Notes: generated by a model from the letters alone, not told the origin. A stretch of 64,000 bases of DNA from Conchocele bisecta (GCA_029237695.1 CM055265.1:80780447-80844446); one strand, 5' to 3'; shown: positions 51,036 to 62,470, counted from the stretch's first letter. Numbers and translations are program-made.

Positions 51036-52065
51036 TTAAATCAAATCTAACGAGCGAAATAGACCGTTATGAGGCTACAGGAATGTGCTATTTGATCAGG
51101 AGATACACCGGTCAGAAATCCCATAAGCCCTATTTCTCCAGTCACAGCCACATCGTCATTCTATCCCACCACAAAACAACCATATATCTTTGCAACCATA
51201 ATAATTTTACCAAAAGCTACACTGGTCACAAATCACATAAGCCGTCTTGTATGAGTAATACGATTATTCAAAATTCTATTACTTTTAGGGGAAGGGGCCA
51301 AGTGACTTAGATGTGATATGGACCTGGCACCAGGTCAGGTTATTCTAATTTCAGAGCTGAATATATATTTATTTCGATGTAAAATATTCTGTTCTGATTT
51401 TGGGATTTTCTCCCCAATGCAGCAGGTTACATGTAGGATCATAGGCCGTTAAACACCAATAAATCAATCTCATAAGCCCCATTACTCCAGTCACAGCAAC
51501 AAATTAAATATGTCAGCAAGCGCGATATGCTGGCCGCGGCCATATAGTCTTGAAGTAAATGGTCGCATTTGCAAGGAGCTGCCTGATAGATGGGGCTGTT
51601 TTGGACAACGTCTATGCCGTTTACAGGAGAATGGGGCCATTTTGGATTCTTTTGCCGGCACTCCATTTGCAGAATGTGTGATAACAACATTTCCATGCGT
51701 CTTTCGTCTTTTTTTTTGCGATCCTTACATAGGAAAATCACAACTATACTTGGGTAAGAATTTCAGAAACCTTTTTCTTTCTTCCTACAGTATAAACCAT
51801 GTGCTAATTTTCATATGCATATGAAACACACCAAGTGATTGTGTACCTAAATAGATTGTTCATGAACAATGTTTACAGAAACAATGATATTTTCTATTAA
51901 TGCAAGTTGACAAATTTTCATGATTCTATTCCACATTTGACCGGAACATTTCATCAACTTTCTACATCATTTACTGAAAATATAAATTTTGTAAATATAT
52001 TTCACGAGTTATCGCACATCTTCTTGGGTACAAGATCACATGGCTCGTCTTGTACTAGAATATAG

Positions 52066-52140
52066 TACAGTGGAACCTCTCTCAACCGGACACCCTGGTA
52101 GGTCCCCAGGGTGTCTGGCTTAGAGAGGTTCCACCGTAAC
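52066..52140 (+). repeat. Short fold-back with CAGTGGAACCTCTC ends
   Basis: tacagtggaacctctctcaa ... agagaggttccaccgta, a 70-bp near-palindrome with gtgtccgg/acaccctgg in the loop. TA at both ends suggests a Tc1/mariner MITE. Confidence 0.7.
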
Positions 52141-52399
52141 CCATCTACAGCGAAACCCATCTAAATTTTAACACAATATATATGTTGATAAATGCTTTCC
52201 ATACATTCCAAATTATCTATAGTGAAATCTCTATACTGGGCACCCCGAGATAGTAGAAATGGTCGGTCATAATATTTCAGGGTGATTGGTTCCACAATCA
52301 CATTGTAAGTGAGATCGTACTTTCTTAATAGCTGAACATCTGTAGGTTTCAAATCCCAAAATAAATTGTTTTCACACCTGGTAACCATTCCCCACCATT

Positions 52400-52695
52400 T
52401 CAGCCCATGTTAAATTCTCATCGAAAAATCAATTTTTCATCCCAATATCTACATTTGGAGGAATACAAAATTCGGAACAGATAGTATTTTTTATTATTTT
52501 GAAGAAAAAGAGTTGAAATTGCACAGAACAAACCAAAGCTTTATGGTTGTAAACACGTCTTCGGGTCAGAGGTCAAGATTATATAATGTGTTACCAATTT
52601 TCATGATTTATGTGTTATTTCCGTAACGATAGTAGCTATGGTCACTAAAAACCTGGTGCATGAACTTGTTACGAAGTATTATTGATTTGATTACC
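52400..52695. other. No recognised feature
   Basis: AT-rich, no supported exon, RNA gene or recurrent repeat. Confidence 0.4.
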
Positions 52696-52697
52696 GG

Positions 52698-52953
52698 TAT
52701 ACACTTGAGCGCAGTTCTAATTGGTCACCCTGTACTCGAGACGTTTTTAGACAAATAATTTGATCAATTATTTTAGAGTGATCGCATATTAAATGCATTA
52801 ATACAATACATTGCCTTGCTAATGAGTTAATGCTACATATAAATCACCTTTTATACTGATTCTGGGTAGAATATAAACTGATAGGCACTGACTGATTTGT
52901 CTAAAAACGTCCCACGTATAGGGTGACCAATTAGAACTTCGCTCAAGTGTACA
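52698..52953 (+). repeat. TA-flanked fold-back with TACACTTGAGCG ends
   Basis: Arms acacttgagcgcagttctaa and ttagaacttcgctcaagtgt, extending through attggtcaccctgta / tatagggtgaccaat and gacgtttttagacaaat / gtctaaaaacgtc. Only one copy in the window. Confidence 0.78.
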
Positions 52954-53092
52954 TGTACTTGATCCAGCTTAACCTTTGTATAAGTTCATCAGACCCTGTG
53001 TCAAAGGTCAAGATTTCATCATTTATTTTGTCATGCATTGTGTAATGCCAGCTATACTATTGTGTTGCTGTGTAGGAGATATGATATTTGTT

Positions 53093-53530
53093 GCTGTGAC
53101 TGGAAAAATAGGGCTTATGGGTTTTGCGACCAGTGTAGATCCTGATTAGTCTGTGCATCGCATCCGCACAATCTGATCAGCATCTGCACTGCTCATCATT
53201 CCATGAATGAAATACCAGTCATGTTCTAATAAGCAATATAGATCATTATCAGGATACAGGAGGCCGTTTCACTAAACTTTGTACGACTAAAATGTTCGTA
53301 AGTGCAAATTTAGGATTGTCTGGAAATTTCAATTTCAGCCTATGCTCAATAAATATAAATCCAATAATTGTTTACAAGAAAACAATGTTAATGTGAAATT
53401 TACAGACTACCATAATTTTGCACTTACGAACATTTTAGTTGTACAAAGTTTAGCGAAACGGCCCCCTGGATTGTGCTATTTGAGCTACACTTTAATCCAA
53501 TAAGTCACAGTTCTCCAGTCAAAGCCACAC
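53093..53530 (+). repeat. GTGACTGGAGAAATGGGG element interrupted by the TTTCACTAAAC MITE
   Basis: Left part gctgtgactggaaaaatagg...cattatcaggatacagga. The MITE is 53262-53468. The right part gtgctatttgagctacact...cagtcaaagccac completes the element. Confidence 0.78.
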
Positions 53531-54654
53531 ATTTGTTTATAGAGTGTATGTGGACAATTTGAAGTCACTGGGCCTCGGATATGCACAGAAAGTGAAACAA
53601 ATTAGTAAAAAATATTGTAATTATAAATTTGCATCATTTGAATATGCCTGAACCCATTTGTGTACAAAAATATAATACTAAAAAAGAACCGGTGTTGCAA
53701 ATGCAACATTTTTCTGCAATAAATGGTTACTAATATAATTTTATTTATATTACTAGATTTTAACTGAGGAATGTTCCATATTGGTATGTGTATAGCAAAA
53801 AATGCATAACCAAATTATCTCCCCTGTTTATAACAATGTCTGTATCCGAGACACAGTACCTTTAAATATGAAACATGACAACATTGAATATACAGCTTCT
53901 GTGTCAAATGTGAAATAAATACATACATAACTTACATGTTTTGTTCTTGTTGCTATTCCCAACGTTAAGACAAGATACAATTCTTGTTTCATTCAAGATG
54001 GCCGCTGTATATCAAGGTTTGCTTTGTAACTGATGGATACGATATATGTACATGTATGGGTAACCAGGGATATAGCGTACTGTATTCCAACTGATTTGAT
54101 TTATTGGTCTTTAACAGCCTATGAACAGCTGAGGTCACCTAAAGCTGGGTCAACGGGTTCGATCCCGCATGTAACCTGCTGCATTGGGGAGAAAATCCCA
54201 ACGGAATATTTACATTAAAATAAATATATATTCAGCCCTGAAATTAGAATAACCTGACCTGATGCCAGGTCCATACCACACCAAAGTCACTTGGGCCCCT
54301 TCCCCTGAAAGTAATAGGATTATGAATAATCATAGATGTGGACTGAGAAACTGAAACTTTAATGCAGAATCAAAAGAGTTAAGTTTATGTGTTGCGGTCG
54401 GATAAATGACCGGTCAGAAAGGTGTAAACTATATACCCCTCGGCATACTTCGAAATGCCGGTCCAAAAATATTTTCTGTACCTAAATTTGTCCATTAGCA
54501 TAACTTGAAAACTCATCTGTCCAACCATTGCCACAAGTAAACAGCTTAGAGTATACATTTCTATAGGATGGAAACTCGGATACTACAAAAATACAATTCA
54601 TCCACATTGTTATCAGGTTTATTTGAAGCAATTTCTTAAATAAAACAATGGTAT

Positions 54655-54925
54655 GTACATATTATAACAAGGGCATCGTTATTACAAATCTAATCCCCTC
54701 GCTGGCAGCCTTGATAATAGAACAAAAACAAAATAACGTTCCCAGTGACCTTGCTTTGTGCGGTTGGAAGTGGGTCGTATGCAAAACCAGCATCATTCCA
54801 GGACACATTGTGGCCAAATATTATCAAAATACGTGAAGTGGTTCATAAGTTACTTACGTACGTATAATGTACATACATGGACTAACATTATATCCCCTCT
54901 TGCCTATCAGCGCGGGGATAACAAC
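54655..54925 (+). repeat. 'AAGGGCATCGTTAT' dispersed repeat, copy 1
   Basis: aagggcatcgttattacaaa, cccctcgctggcagccttga, 'agtgaccttg', catatta tcaaaatacgtgaagtg-like text and tcagcgcggggataa. Copy 2 at 60368-60662 has the same order. Confidence 0.7.
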
Positions 54926-55489
54926 ATGTGCATATGTTTTCTTCGAATTCAGTTAGAATTCATGTTTCGTTTCAGCAACTTTACACCACAATTATGGGTA
55001 TACAGAAATGAGGCTTATGGCATTTATGACCAGTGTAGCTCCTGATCAAATAACACACTCCTGTAGCCTGATAATGATCTACAATGCTTGTTAGAAACAT
55101 GATGGGTGTTTCATCGATGGAATGGCGAACAGTGCAGATCCTGATCAGACTGTGCGGATGCACAGGCTGATCTGGATATGCACTGGTCGCAAAACCCATA
55201 AGCCCCATTTCTCCAGTCACAGCCACAAATACATACATTCTACACCCATTTATTTAAAATCCATCAGACCATGAGAGGAGACACGGAGTAAACGAAAGAT
55301 AATCGAACCGGAACAAACATCCAAGTATTTTCTTGTCCTGTGTTTGTTTGTTTAATGGTGTTTAACGGCCTATCAACAGTTAAAGTCATGTACATGTAAT
55401 GTAAATGGTTGTAGATTGTATTTAGACATGCATGTAGACAACGGTGTGTTCACATGTCTTTAATAAATATGCATAATACATATAAAATA

Positions 55490-55635
55490 CCAGACTGGTG
55501 TCTTCTGGTATCAAGTTTATCAGGCAAGGCTGGGACAATTTAGGTATTCCGAGGTTCACCAAGAAATTTGCACTGTTTTGGAGCCGAACCTGATAAACTT
55601 GATATCAAAAGACACTAGCATGCTATTCTGGAACT
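55490..55635 (+). repeat. TTTGATATCAAG fold-back MITE
   Basis: taccagactggtgtcttctg / ccaagatatc-type arms: aacttgatatcaaaagacac and gtgtcttctggtatcaagtt, around 'gaggttcaccaagaa'. Confidence 0.75.
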
Positions 55636-56280
55636 GTTTGAACCCACTGCCTGCGGCCTTTGGGTTCAAACAGTTCCCTCGTGCCACAGCAAATGCTTAC
55701 CCACGGGTGGACATTGTCGAACCTTATATTCACATTTAGAAATGAATCAGTTAACCCTTCCAACCCACAGACCATAAAGCCAACATTTGCAAACAATGTG
55801 CATCCAGATGAGCTGGCTCATAACAAGCCATCTCCGGGATCTGCAGCATTTGTCCATATTGTTCAATTCTACAAATATTTAATTTATTTGTGTTTAACGG
55901 CCTATCGACAGCTAAGGTCATTTAAGGCCGGGCAAACGGGATCGATCCCACATTTAACCTGCTGCATTGGGGGAACATCCCAAAATAAGAACGAAATATT
56001 TACATAAAGAAAAATATATAGTCAGCCCCGAAATTAGAATAACCTGACCTGGTGCCAGGTCCATACCACACCAAAAATCACTTGGCCCATCCCGTAAAAG
56101 TAGATACTGGTAGAACATGTAAGTTTTTCACTTGAAATTCGAGATAATTAGCATTTCACACATTTGCCCATCTAGAACAAAATTTATTTAGTGTGCATGC
56201 CCGCAGAGTCCCAGCGAGTCACATCGGTAGTTCTGGTATGGAGCGAAATTTGAGAAATCAGTAAAGGGCTGCATATCACG

Positions 56281-56625
56281 TTAACCATTTCAACACTACA
56301 GGGGCACGTTTCACTAAACTTTGTACGACTAAAATGTTTGTAAGTGCAACTTTAGGATAGTCTGGAAATTTCAATTGATGGATTTGCATTTATAGAGCAT
56401 AGGCTGCATATGCACCTATGCTCAATAAATGCAAATCCAATAATTGTTCACAAGAAAACATTGTTAATTTGAATTTTACAGACTATCATAATTTTGCACT
56501 TACAAACATTTTAGTCGTACAATGTTTAGTGAAACGGCCCCCTGACCTTTATAGATGAGTTTGCAACAAGTGTAAATCCAGTTGAGCCGACTCGTAACGA
56601 GCTGTCTCATCAGGATCTGCAGGAA
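56281..56625 (+). repeat. TTAA-2 MITE interrupted by the TTTCACTAAAC MITE
   Basis: ttaaccatttcaacactaca continues, after 56301-56544, with acctttatagatgag and gtaaatccagttgagccgac. The uninterrupted family has caccacaggcctgtatagtg. Confidence 0.78.
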
Positions 56626-57084
56626 ATACTAGAGAAATATTGTGATATACGGCATCTCTGATCGTATATCTACATCAAGTCATATTGTACAATGAATCAC
56701 TAAACTAATTAAATACAAGCATGTAAAACTGATATGTGGCTGTGACTGGAGAAATAAGGCATATGGGAATCCTGACCAGTGTAGTTCCTGATCAAATAAC
56801 ACATTCCTGTAGTCGGACAACGATATACATGTATATTGCTTGCTGGAAGCATGACGGGTGTTTCACTGATGGAATTACAAACAGTGCAGATCCTGATCAG
56901 ACTGTGCGGATGCACAGTCTGATCTAGATCTACACTGGTCGCAAAACCCACAAGCCCCATTTCTCTAGTCACAGCCACACGTTGGTTTTCACTCATCAGT
57001 TCACAAATAGCTTTAAAGTCTCATTAATGCACACACATAATAGCAATATAATACAAGTAAAAGTGAATAGTGTAACGTCTCGGC

Positions 57085-57150
57085 ATCATACTGAGACGGG
57101 ACCTCGGTTTAAAGTCTTATCCGAAAGACTAGGCTGGACAACAAGAAATA
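57085..57150 (-). repeat. SINE 3' fragment
   Basis: gagacgggacctcggtttaa and agtcttatccgaaagactag are the reverse of the SINE body. Confidence 0.65.
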
Positions 57151-57184
57151 AACCCACTCCATCAGAAGATGGTCTACATCTACA

Positions 57185-57640
57185 ATCATTGTTTATTAGT
57201 GTTTAATGGCCTATTAACAGCTAAGGTCATGTAAGGCCGGACAAACGGGTTCGGTCCCATTTCAACCTGCTGCACTGGGGGGAAAATCCCAAAATCAGAA
57301 CGGAATATTTATATCAAGAACAAATATATTCAGCCCTGAAATTAGAATCCCGTTTTAACCTGCTGCATTTGGGGGAAAATCCCAAAATCAGAACGGAATA
57401 TTTACATCGAGAAAAAATATATTCAGCCTTGAAATTAGAATAACCTGCCCTGGGGCCAGGTCCATACCACACCAAAATCACTTGGCCCTTTCCCCTAAAA
57501 TAGGATTACGAGTAATCGTAATACTCACATAAAGGGTATAGCCAGATTCAACTGTCACATACAAAATGCCAAAGACGTATGTGAGGGCCAAACCAGGTCT
57601 CCAGTCGGAATTCCGGTAAGGATGAACCCCGATCGTTGAA
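57185..57640 (-). repeat. CAAA-tailed element, reverse copies
   Basis: Two 3' parts in a row (57185-57345 and 57350-57640), each with tgctgca(c/t)tgggggaaaatcc and tcagaacggaatattta, so one has inserted in or duplicated next to the other. Confidence 0.7.
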
Positions 57641-57699
57641 TTACCCGTCGGATTGAAGTGCGCTACTGTTTGTTCCACATTTTCCTGCTATGTTTGGCC

Positions 57700-58150
57700 A
57701 TTAAACACATTAAATCACAAATATATCGAAACTTAGAAAACAAAATTGTGAATATTAAAAATGTCACTCCCTAATTTTTTGGATTCAACGAAATTTCGTC
57801 AATATAGATTTTATAGGGAAAATACAACTGGCACAGGGAGAGAGGCTGGTTCTACACAGGATGTAATATTACTTGAATTTTTTGTAATACCTTAATGTAT
57901 CTATATGCCTAACTACACCAATTTTCAAACACAAAAAAAACATGTTTCGCAAATGATTTAGTATACAAAACTAACATATACTGCCTAATAGATATATCCC
58001 AAGTCTTGAGATGTATATCTTAATCGCAATGTGAAAATAACAAAATCTTGTTTTGTGTACCACTCAGCACAGAATGGCAATATTGACAGTTTTCATTTCC
58101 GTAGTCCGAGCATCTCCATGTTAGCGTACTCACTACTACTCGGAGAGAAG
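57700..58150. other. No recognised feature
   Basis: AT-rich sequence without supported coding potential or a recurrent repeat. Confidence 0.4.
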
Positions 58151-58153
58151 ACA

Positions 58154-58262
58154 GTTATAGTGGGGTCAGCGTGTAAGTGCAAACACGAACGAACAAGACA
58201 GGTTGGAACCAACCTGTCGTGTTCATTCGTGTGTGCACTTACACGCTGACCCCACTGTACAC
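58154..58262 (+). repeat. Near-perfect palindrome without spacer
   Basis: Left arm tagtggggtcagcgtgtaag...gacaggttgg meets ccaacctgtc...cttacacgctgaccccactg. Arms are about 50 bp with about five mismatches. It does not recur in the window. Confidence 0.88.
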
Positions 58263-58269
58263 ACAAAAC

Positions 58270-58860
58270 CATAACGTCATAACGCACATGAGCGAAATTG
58301 TGGAAACGCGGAAGTAAACCTTTCTCTCTACATTCGGACTCACAAAAACAATACATGAATTCTTTAAAAACAGTTTGCATCAATGACATTGATATTTACA
58401 CAATCAAATAAGTACAGATTCCGGGATTGCTATATGTGGAATACGTAATAAGTTCACAATTTGGTTTCACAAATTATATTGCAAGACTAACGAAGCAAAT
58501 CGTGATATTTATCAAGTTGTACCCGAGCGTCATTCGGAAAATATATCGGGCACCGAACGAAGCACATGCTGTTTGTTGATCAACAAATATTGATACTTCT
58601 ATCGGCTACAAAATTTTTACCAAAATTAATGCACACAGTTTTGAAGAGTGTCTAAATACAAAGGCGTTCAATTTATGGGAAAACCAGGGGAAAATGCGAT
58701 AGCAGGCCATATTCTGGGAGCTACACATATATGAGCTTTAAATTACATGTACTTTGAAATTATTTTTAAAAATTCAGCCTCTTTCTGGGGAAGGTTCTAC
58801 TCGGGATCCCCTTTTGAACCCAAGGAAGATAAACAGACTGCCGTTTTTAGGACGAACACT
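58270..58860. other. No recognised feature
   Basis: No exon, RNA gene or recurrent repeat supported. Confidence 0.4.
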
Positions 58861-58997
58861 TAGATGCACAGGTCTGAACCCGTTTTAGGTCACAAACTTT
58901 CAAACGTATCTGCTAATATTACTGGGATCTTCTGTAAAACCTTAAATTACATGTACCGGTACTTTAAAATCAAAAAATTATCGCTCTCTGGTTTGCT

Positions 58998-59118
58998 CAA
59001 TGCCGGGTATGGAAGCCTCTTGTGTCAATGCCATGCCCGGGTATGGAAGGCTTTCTTGTGCTCAATGCCCGGGTATGGAAGGCTTTCTTGTGCTCAATGC
59101 CCGGGTATGGAAGGCGTT
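58998..59118 (+). repeat. 32-bp tandem repeat (CCCGGGTATGGAAGG)
   Basis: tgcccgggtatggaaggctt recurs at 59034, 59066 and 59098, after a diverged first copy at 59001. It is GC-rich in an AT-rich setting. Confidence 0.88.
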
Positions 59119-59756
59119 CGAGCCAATTTCCACCCTTAAATATAAGTTTACATACTTCATATATGTTCACAATATGTTAATTATATGCATTACCAGTGTG
59201 TGACAAACGATTCATGCCACATTTGAACAAGAACACACATCAGAAAACAACACGTCACAATGTACATGCTGTCTTTCAAATCACAATAGCATTATCATTA
59301 TAAAACAATAAAATATCAGAATTTCAATCTGTTTTGTGGTATAATTTGTGCAAACATTTCTAACATTTTGAGCACATTATACGACATCAGAATATATTAA
59401 TAACCATATATTTTCCCTGCTACCAGCTGTTACTGAGTACAAGAAATGATAATACCGCAACTAGTATATACCGTTTAACCCTAAATATTCAGTTTGTTTA
59501 TAGGTGTTTAACGACCTATCAACAGCTAAGGTCGGGCCAACGGGTTCGGTCCCGTATATAACCTGCTGCATTGGGGGGAAAATCCCTAAATCAGAACAGA
59601 ACATTTACATAAAAAAAAATACATTCAGCCCGGAAATTAGAATAACCTGACCTGGTGCCAGGTCGTACCCTAAATATTCATACACAATTTAGTCTGGGAA
59701 AAACATATAAATATATGTAGTAATTTCCAATAACCTCCAAAGGGAAGCACATTTAA

Positions 59757-60094
59757 TACACATTGTTTTAAAGTCACTCTTTTTATTAAATTTTCGACCA
59801 CATGGTCTTAGTAACATTTATCCGACTAATTTATGGTCTTCCCGTACTGACGTTCATGTAATTCAATGCTCTCGTTCAATGACACAATCTTTCTGTAACA
59901 CGCATCGAGGGTAATCTGAACAAGGTCGAGGGATGCATCCCGCATTTGTCTATGAGATCCGTGTCCATATCCAAATATGCACACCAGTTTATGGAAAACC
60001 CTAGAGGAATCTGCGCAAACTATTGAGGCATCTCTGCAAAAAAGACCACGAGGTCGAAAATTTAATAAAAAGAGTGACTTTAAAACAATGTGTA
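59757..60094. mobile_element. TA-flanked inverted-repeat element carrying an exon-like frame
   Basis: TIRs tacacattgttttaaagtca...ttaaattttcgaccacatgg and ccacgaggtcgaaaatttaa...tgactttaaaacaatgtgta, about 50 bp each, with TA at both ends. The 235-bp interior is not repetitive within the window and is open on the - strand. Confidence 0.78.
59826..60033 (-). pseudogene. Exon-like frame inside a TA-flanked inverted-repeat element
   Basis: On the - strand a good acceptor (cttttttgcag) precedes an open frame of 68 codons ending in TAG at 59826-59828. It contains DASIVCADSSRVFHKLVCIF, GYGHGSHRQMRDASLDLVQI, TLDACYRKIVSLNESIEL and HERQYGKTIN. Composition is protein-like: mixed, amphipathic, no low complexity. 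The frame also stays open upstream of the acceptor through the terminal repeat, so it may not be spliced. It is enclosed by 45-50-bp inverted repeats (59757-60094). It could be a captured exon, a genuine terminal exon of a nearby - strand gene into which repeats inserted, or chance. I do not recognise the protein. Confidence 0.35.
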
Positions 60095-60179
60095 TAAATA
60101 TATAGTTTCCCACAATGAGGTGTCCCAATAGTTATGGTCAGTATTATTGTACTGGTTTATCACAATAACAATGTATTCA

Positions 60180-60245
60180 GACACAGTGTGTTTTGGGAAA
60201 CCCCCTAGGGGGTTTCCCAAAACACACTGTGTCTGAGTACTTAAG
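60180..60245 (+). repeat. Palindrome of the ATTTGGACAC family
   Basis: acacagtgtgttttgggaaa / tttcccaaaacacactgtgt around ccccctaggggg. Confidence 0.8.
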
Positions 60246-60367
60246 TGTTATTACGGTAGACCATGATTCTGAACACAGATAAAAAATGTTCACAAAAATT
60301 CGCATCGAACAACAACTGACAATGGGCCCTGGGGTTAAAATCAATTATCACTAACTGACTTAGAGAC

Positions 60368-60662
60368 AGGTGAATCAAGGGCATCGTTATCACTAAGCAA
60401 ATCCCCTCGCTGGCAACCTTGAAAATTTTTGCCTTACGAACAAGGTGAACATATGTGCTCAGTGACCTTGACCTTGGGCAATCGGACATGGGTCATATGC
60501 AAAACAAAGCATCATCCCTAGACACAGTGTGACCGAATATTATCAAAATCAGTGAAGCGGTTCATAGGTTATTGAAACATAGAGGTGTTACTTATGCACG
60601 TACGTATGTATGTACATGGACTAATGCTATATCCCTTCTTGACTATCGGCGAGGGGATAATA
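60368..60662 (+). repeat. 'AAGGGCATCGTTAT' dispersed repeat, copy 2
   Basis: Same order of words as 54655-54925, ending cttgactatcggcgagggga. Confidence 0.7.
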
Positions 60663-61022
60663 TAATGCAGCTAGGTACCATTATTGAATACCCGAGACAT
60701 CATCTGTGACAAAATGCCCATAAACACGGGTCAACGTGATTTCCATCTCAATCTTTTTAATTCACGGTGGCTAGGTCAATTTAGATACTTATTAAAGCTA
60801 GCTCTAACTCATTAGAGATAGGTGAAATAAAGTACAGCTACGTTTAAAATAAATAAATTACAGCTAGGTAAAATAAATAAATTACAGTTAGGTAAAATTA
60901 TTTAAACATTTCTCTAGTAATTCAGAACTAGCTATATTTTAGTTTATGTAGATTTATACTTCTGACAAATACCATAAAATATCATGTAGTCACATAGTGT
61001 TATTATTTTTCCAATTAACACT

Positions 61023-61235
61023 TTAACCCTTTCAACACTACAGACCTCTTTTGTGATGTTTGCCGTCTCATCGGAATCTGCAATTTTTGCAAGTACATTG
61101 TAATCTTCATATTTTTTAGGAAAACAAACACCTTTTTATAAATGGACTAGCCTGAAAATCATTTTATGATGATTGGATTGGTAGAAAATTAACACACCAC
61201 AGTCCATTCCAGTTACTTAGGGTTGAAAGTGTTAA
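61023..61235 (+). repeat. TTAA-2 MITE, short copy
   Basis: TTAA 61023-61026 and 61232-61235, ends ccctttcaacactacag / gttgaaagtgtt; the gatccagatgagccgg part is deleted. Confidence 0.8.
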
Positions 61236-61424
61236 ATTATTGCCATAACGAGCATGTCATGAGAAGTTTGGGAGTCTGACGTCGAATCGAGATATCGCTT
61301 TGATGTTACATGAAAGTCTTCCTTCTTACACAATATACATGCATAGTGGTGTTACAGCATATCTAATATTTGAACAAATACTACAGACATGATGATAAAA
61401 AAAAAAAATAATTAATTCATCAAA

Positions 61425-61805
61425 CAGTCGAACCTCAGCGAACAGCCACCTATACAACAGCCACCTCTCCGTAACAGCTGTAGCCTATTTCACCAAAATT
61501 ACAATGTATATACTTTATCTTGCTAAGTACACTTTGAGAGAGAAATTTTCAATTTAAGGATAAATTTATTAATTTTTATTATACTGAATTTATTCTGCAT
61601 ACTTAATCATCAAATTAATATGCATTTCGGGAAAGATAAATTATTACTCCCTCAAGTACACTTAGCTAGACAAGTATGCTTAACAATTGTGGTGAAATCG
61701 GCTACTGGTATTATATTTAACCTCCCTATATCTAACAGCCACGCCATCCGATAACCAAGTTTCGTGTCTTCCCATGGGTGGCTGTTGTAGAAAGGTTGCA
61801 TTGTA
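61425..61805 (+). repeat. MITE with CAGTCGAACCTC end, interrupted by FB-B
   Basis: cagtcgaacctcagcgaaca and acagccacctatacaacagc on the left, catgggtggctgttgtagaa and aggttgcattgta on the right. FB-B is 61479-61707. The left terminus resembles that of the 1.43-kb element. Confidence 0.72.
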
Positions 61806-62053
61806 TTTTTACATATATCAGTCATAAAATAAATAAAAGTCAATTCGACCTTACCGAAGATTTACTCGGCGGCATGCCTCACATAGTATGTGTTACTTAG
61901 TTTTGCAAATGGTATAACATTTCTCACTCAGTGATGAAGCTACTCCGATGAAACGTGAAGATTTACTCGCGATCCACCTCACATACTATGTGTAGCTTCT
62001 TTTTGTGCCGGGTATAAATCTCAGTGACTAACGACACCATTCGATGGATCCTC

Positions 62054-62387
62054 TCACACGGAAGGCACTTTATATCCGTAGACAATATTCTGTAACTTCT
62101 TAAGGCGCGGGCGTTTCCGTTTGGGTTTGGACTTTCCGCGGTAGTACTGGTTCAGCAGGAACAGGATCACGAGTGCCGTGCCCAGGAAGGCGAGGGCAGG
62201 GAACACGGCGGTCGTGTCAATGTCACCCGGGCCCGCCACATGGAGGTCGGGCAGGAGGGCCCCCTGGTCATCCCGGATCCCGGCGTCTACGTCGTCCTCC
62301 AGGCGGCCGCGATTGTTCAGGGCCAGCAGTAGCTCCGGGGCCTCAATACCAGCAATGGACAGGAGGTGTTGGGGCCGGTATAAATTC
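62054..62387 (-). CDS. Terminal exon of an unrecognised single-pass membrane protein
   Basis: On the - strand an acceptor (tatgtttcag) is followed by 110 codons and TGA at 62054-62056. The exon begins with one base completing a codon, then NLYRPQHLLSIAGIEAPELL and an acidic stretch (RLEDDVDAGIRDDQG). Next come GPGDIDTTAVFPALAFLGTA, a hydrophobic helix (about AVFPALAFLGTALVILFLL), then a short strongly basic tail (YYRGKSKPKRKRPRLKKLQ) ending in NIVYGYKVPSV. By the positive-inside rule the basic tail is cytoplasmic, so this is the end of a type I membrane protein with an extracellular or luminal N-terminus. GC content and CpG are far above the surroundings, as expected for coding sequence. Upstream exons must lie at higher coordinates, probably beyond the window. 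I do not recognise the family. Confidence 0.72.
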
Positions 62388-62402
62388 CTGAAACATAGAG
62401 TG

Positions 62403-62470
62403 TAAGAATGGGTTTAACATCCCAGCAACAGCTACGGCCATTTAGGGATGGGACCTCGGTTTCAAGTCTA
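62403..62470 (-). repeat. SINE 3' fragment beside the membrane-protein exon
   Basis: aacatcccagcaacagctac and ggacctcggtttcaagtc are the reverse of the SINE body. It starts about 15 bp from the acceptor of the - strand exon, so it lies at the very end of that intron. Confidence 0.7.

Noticed and set aside
51439..51824. 100-residue frames on both strands, with a protein-like stretch KWPHSPVNGIDVVQNSPIYQ on the - strand
   Set aside because: No acceptor/donor pair fits, one end contains the ggccgcggccatatagt word of array-bearing elements, and the two strands compete. Possibly a relic but not supportable.
52161..52388. 75-residue - strand frame rich in aromatic residues
   Set aside because: Starts next to a small Tc1-like fold-back, no splice signals, no recognised motif; compatible with chance in AT-rich DNA.
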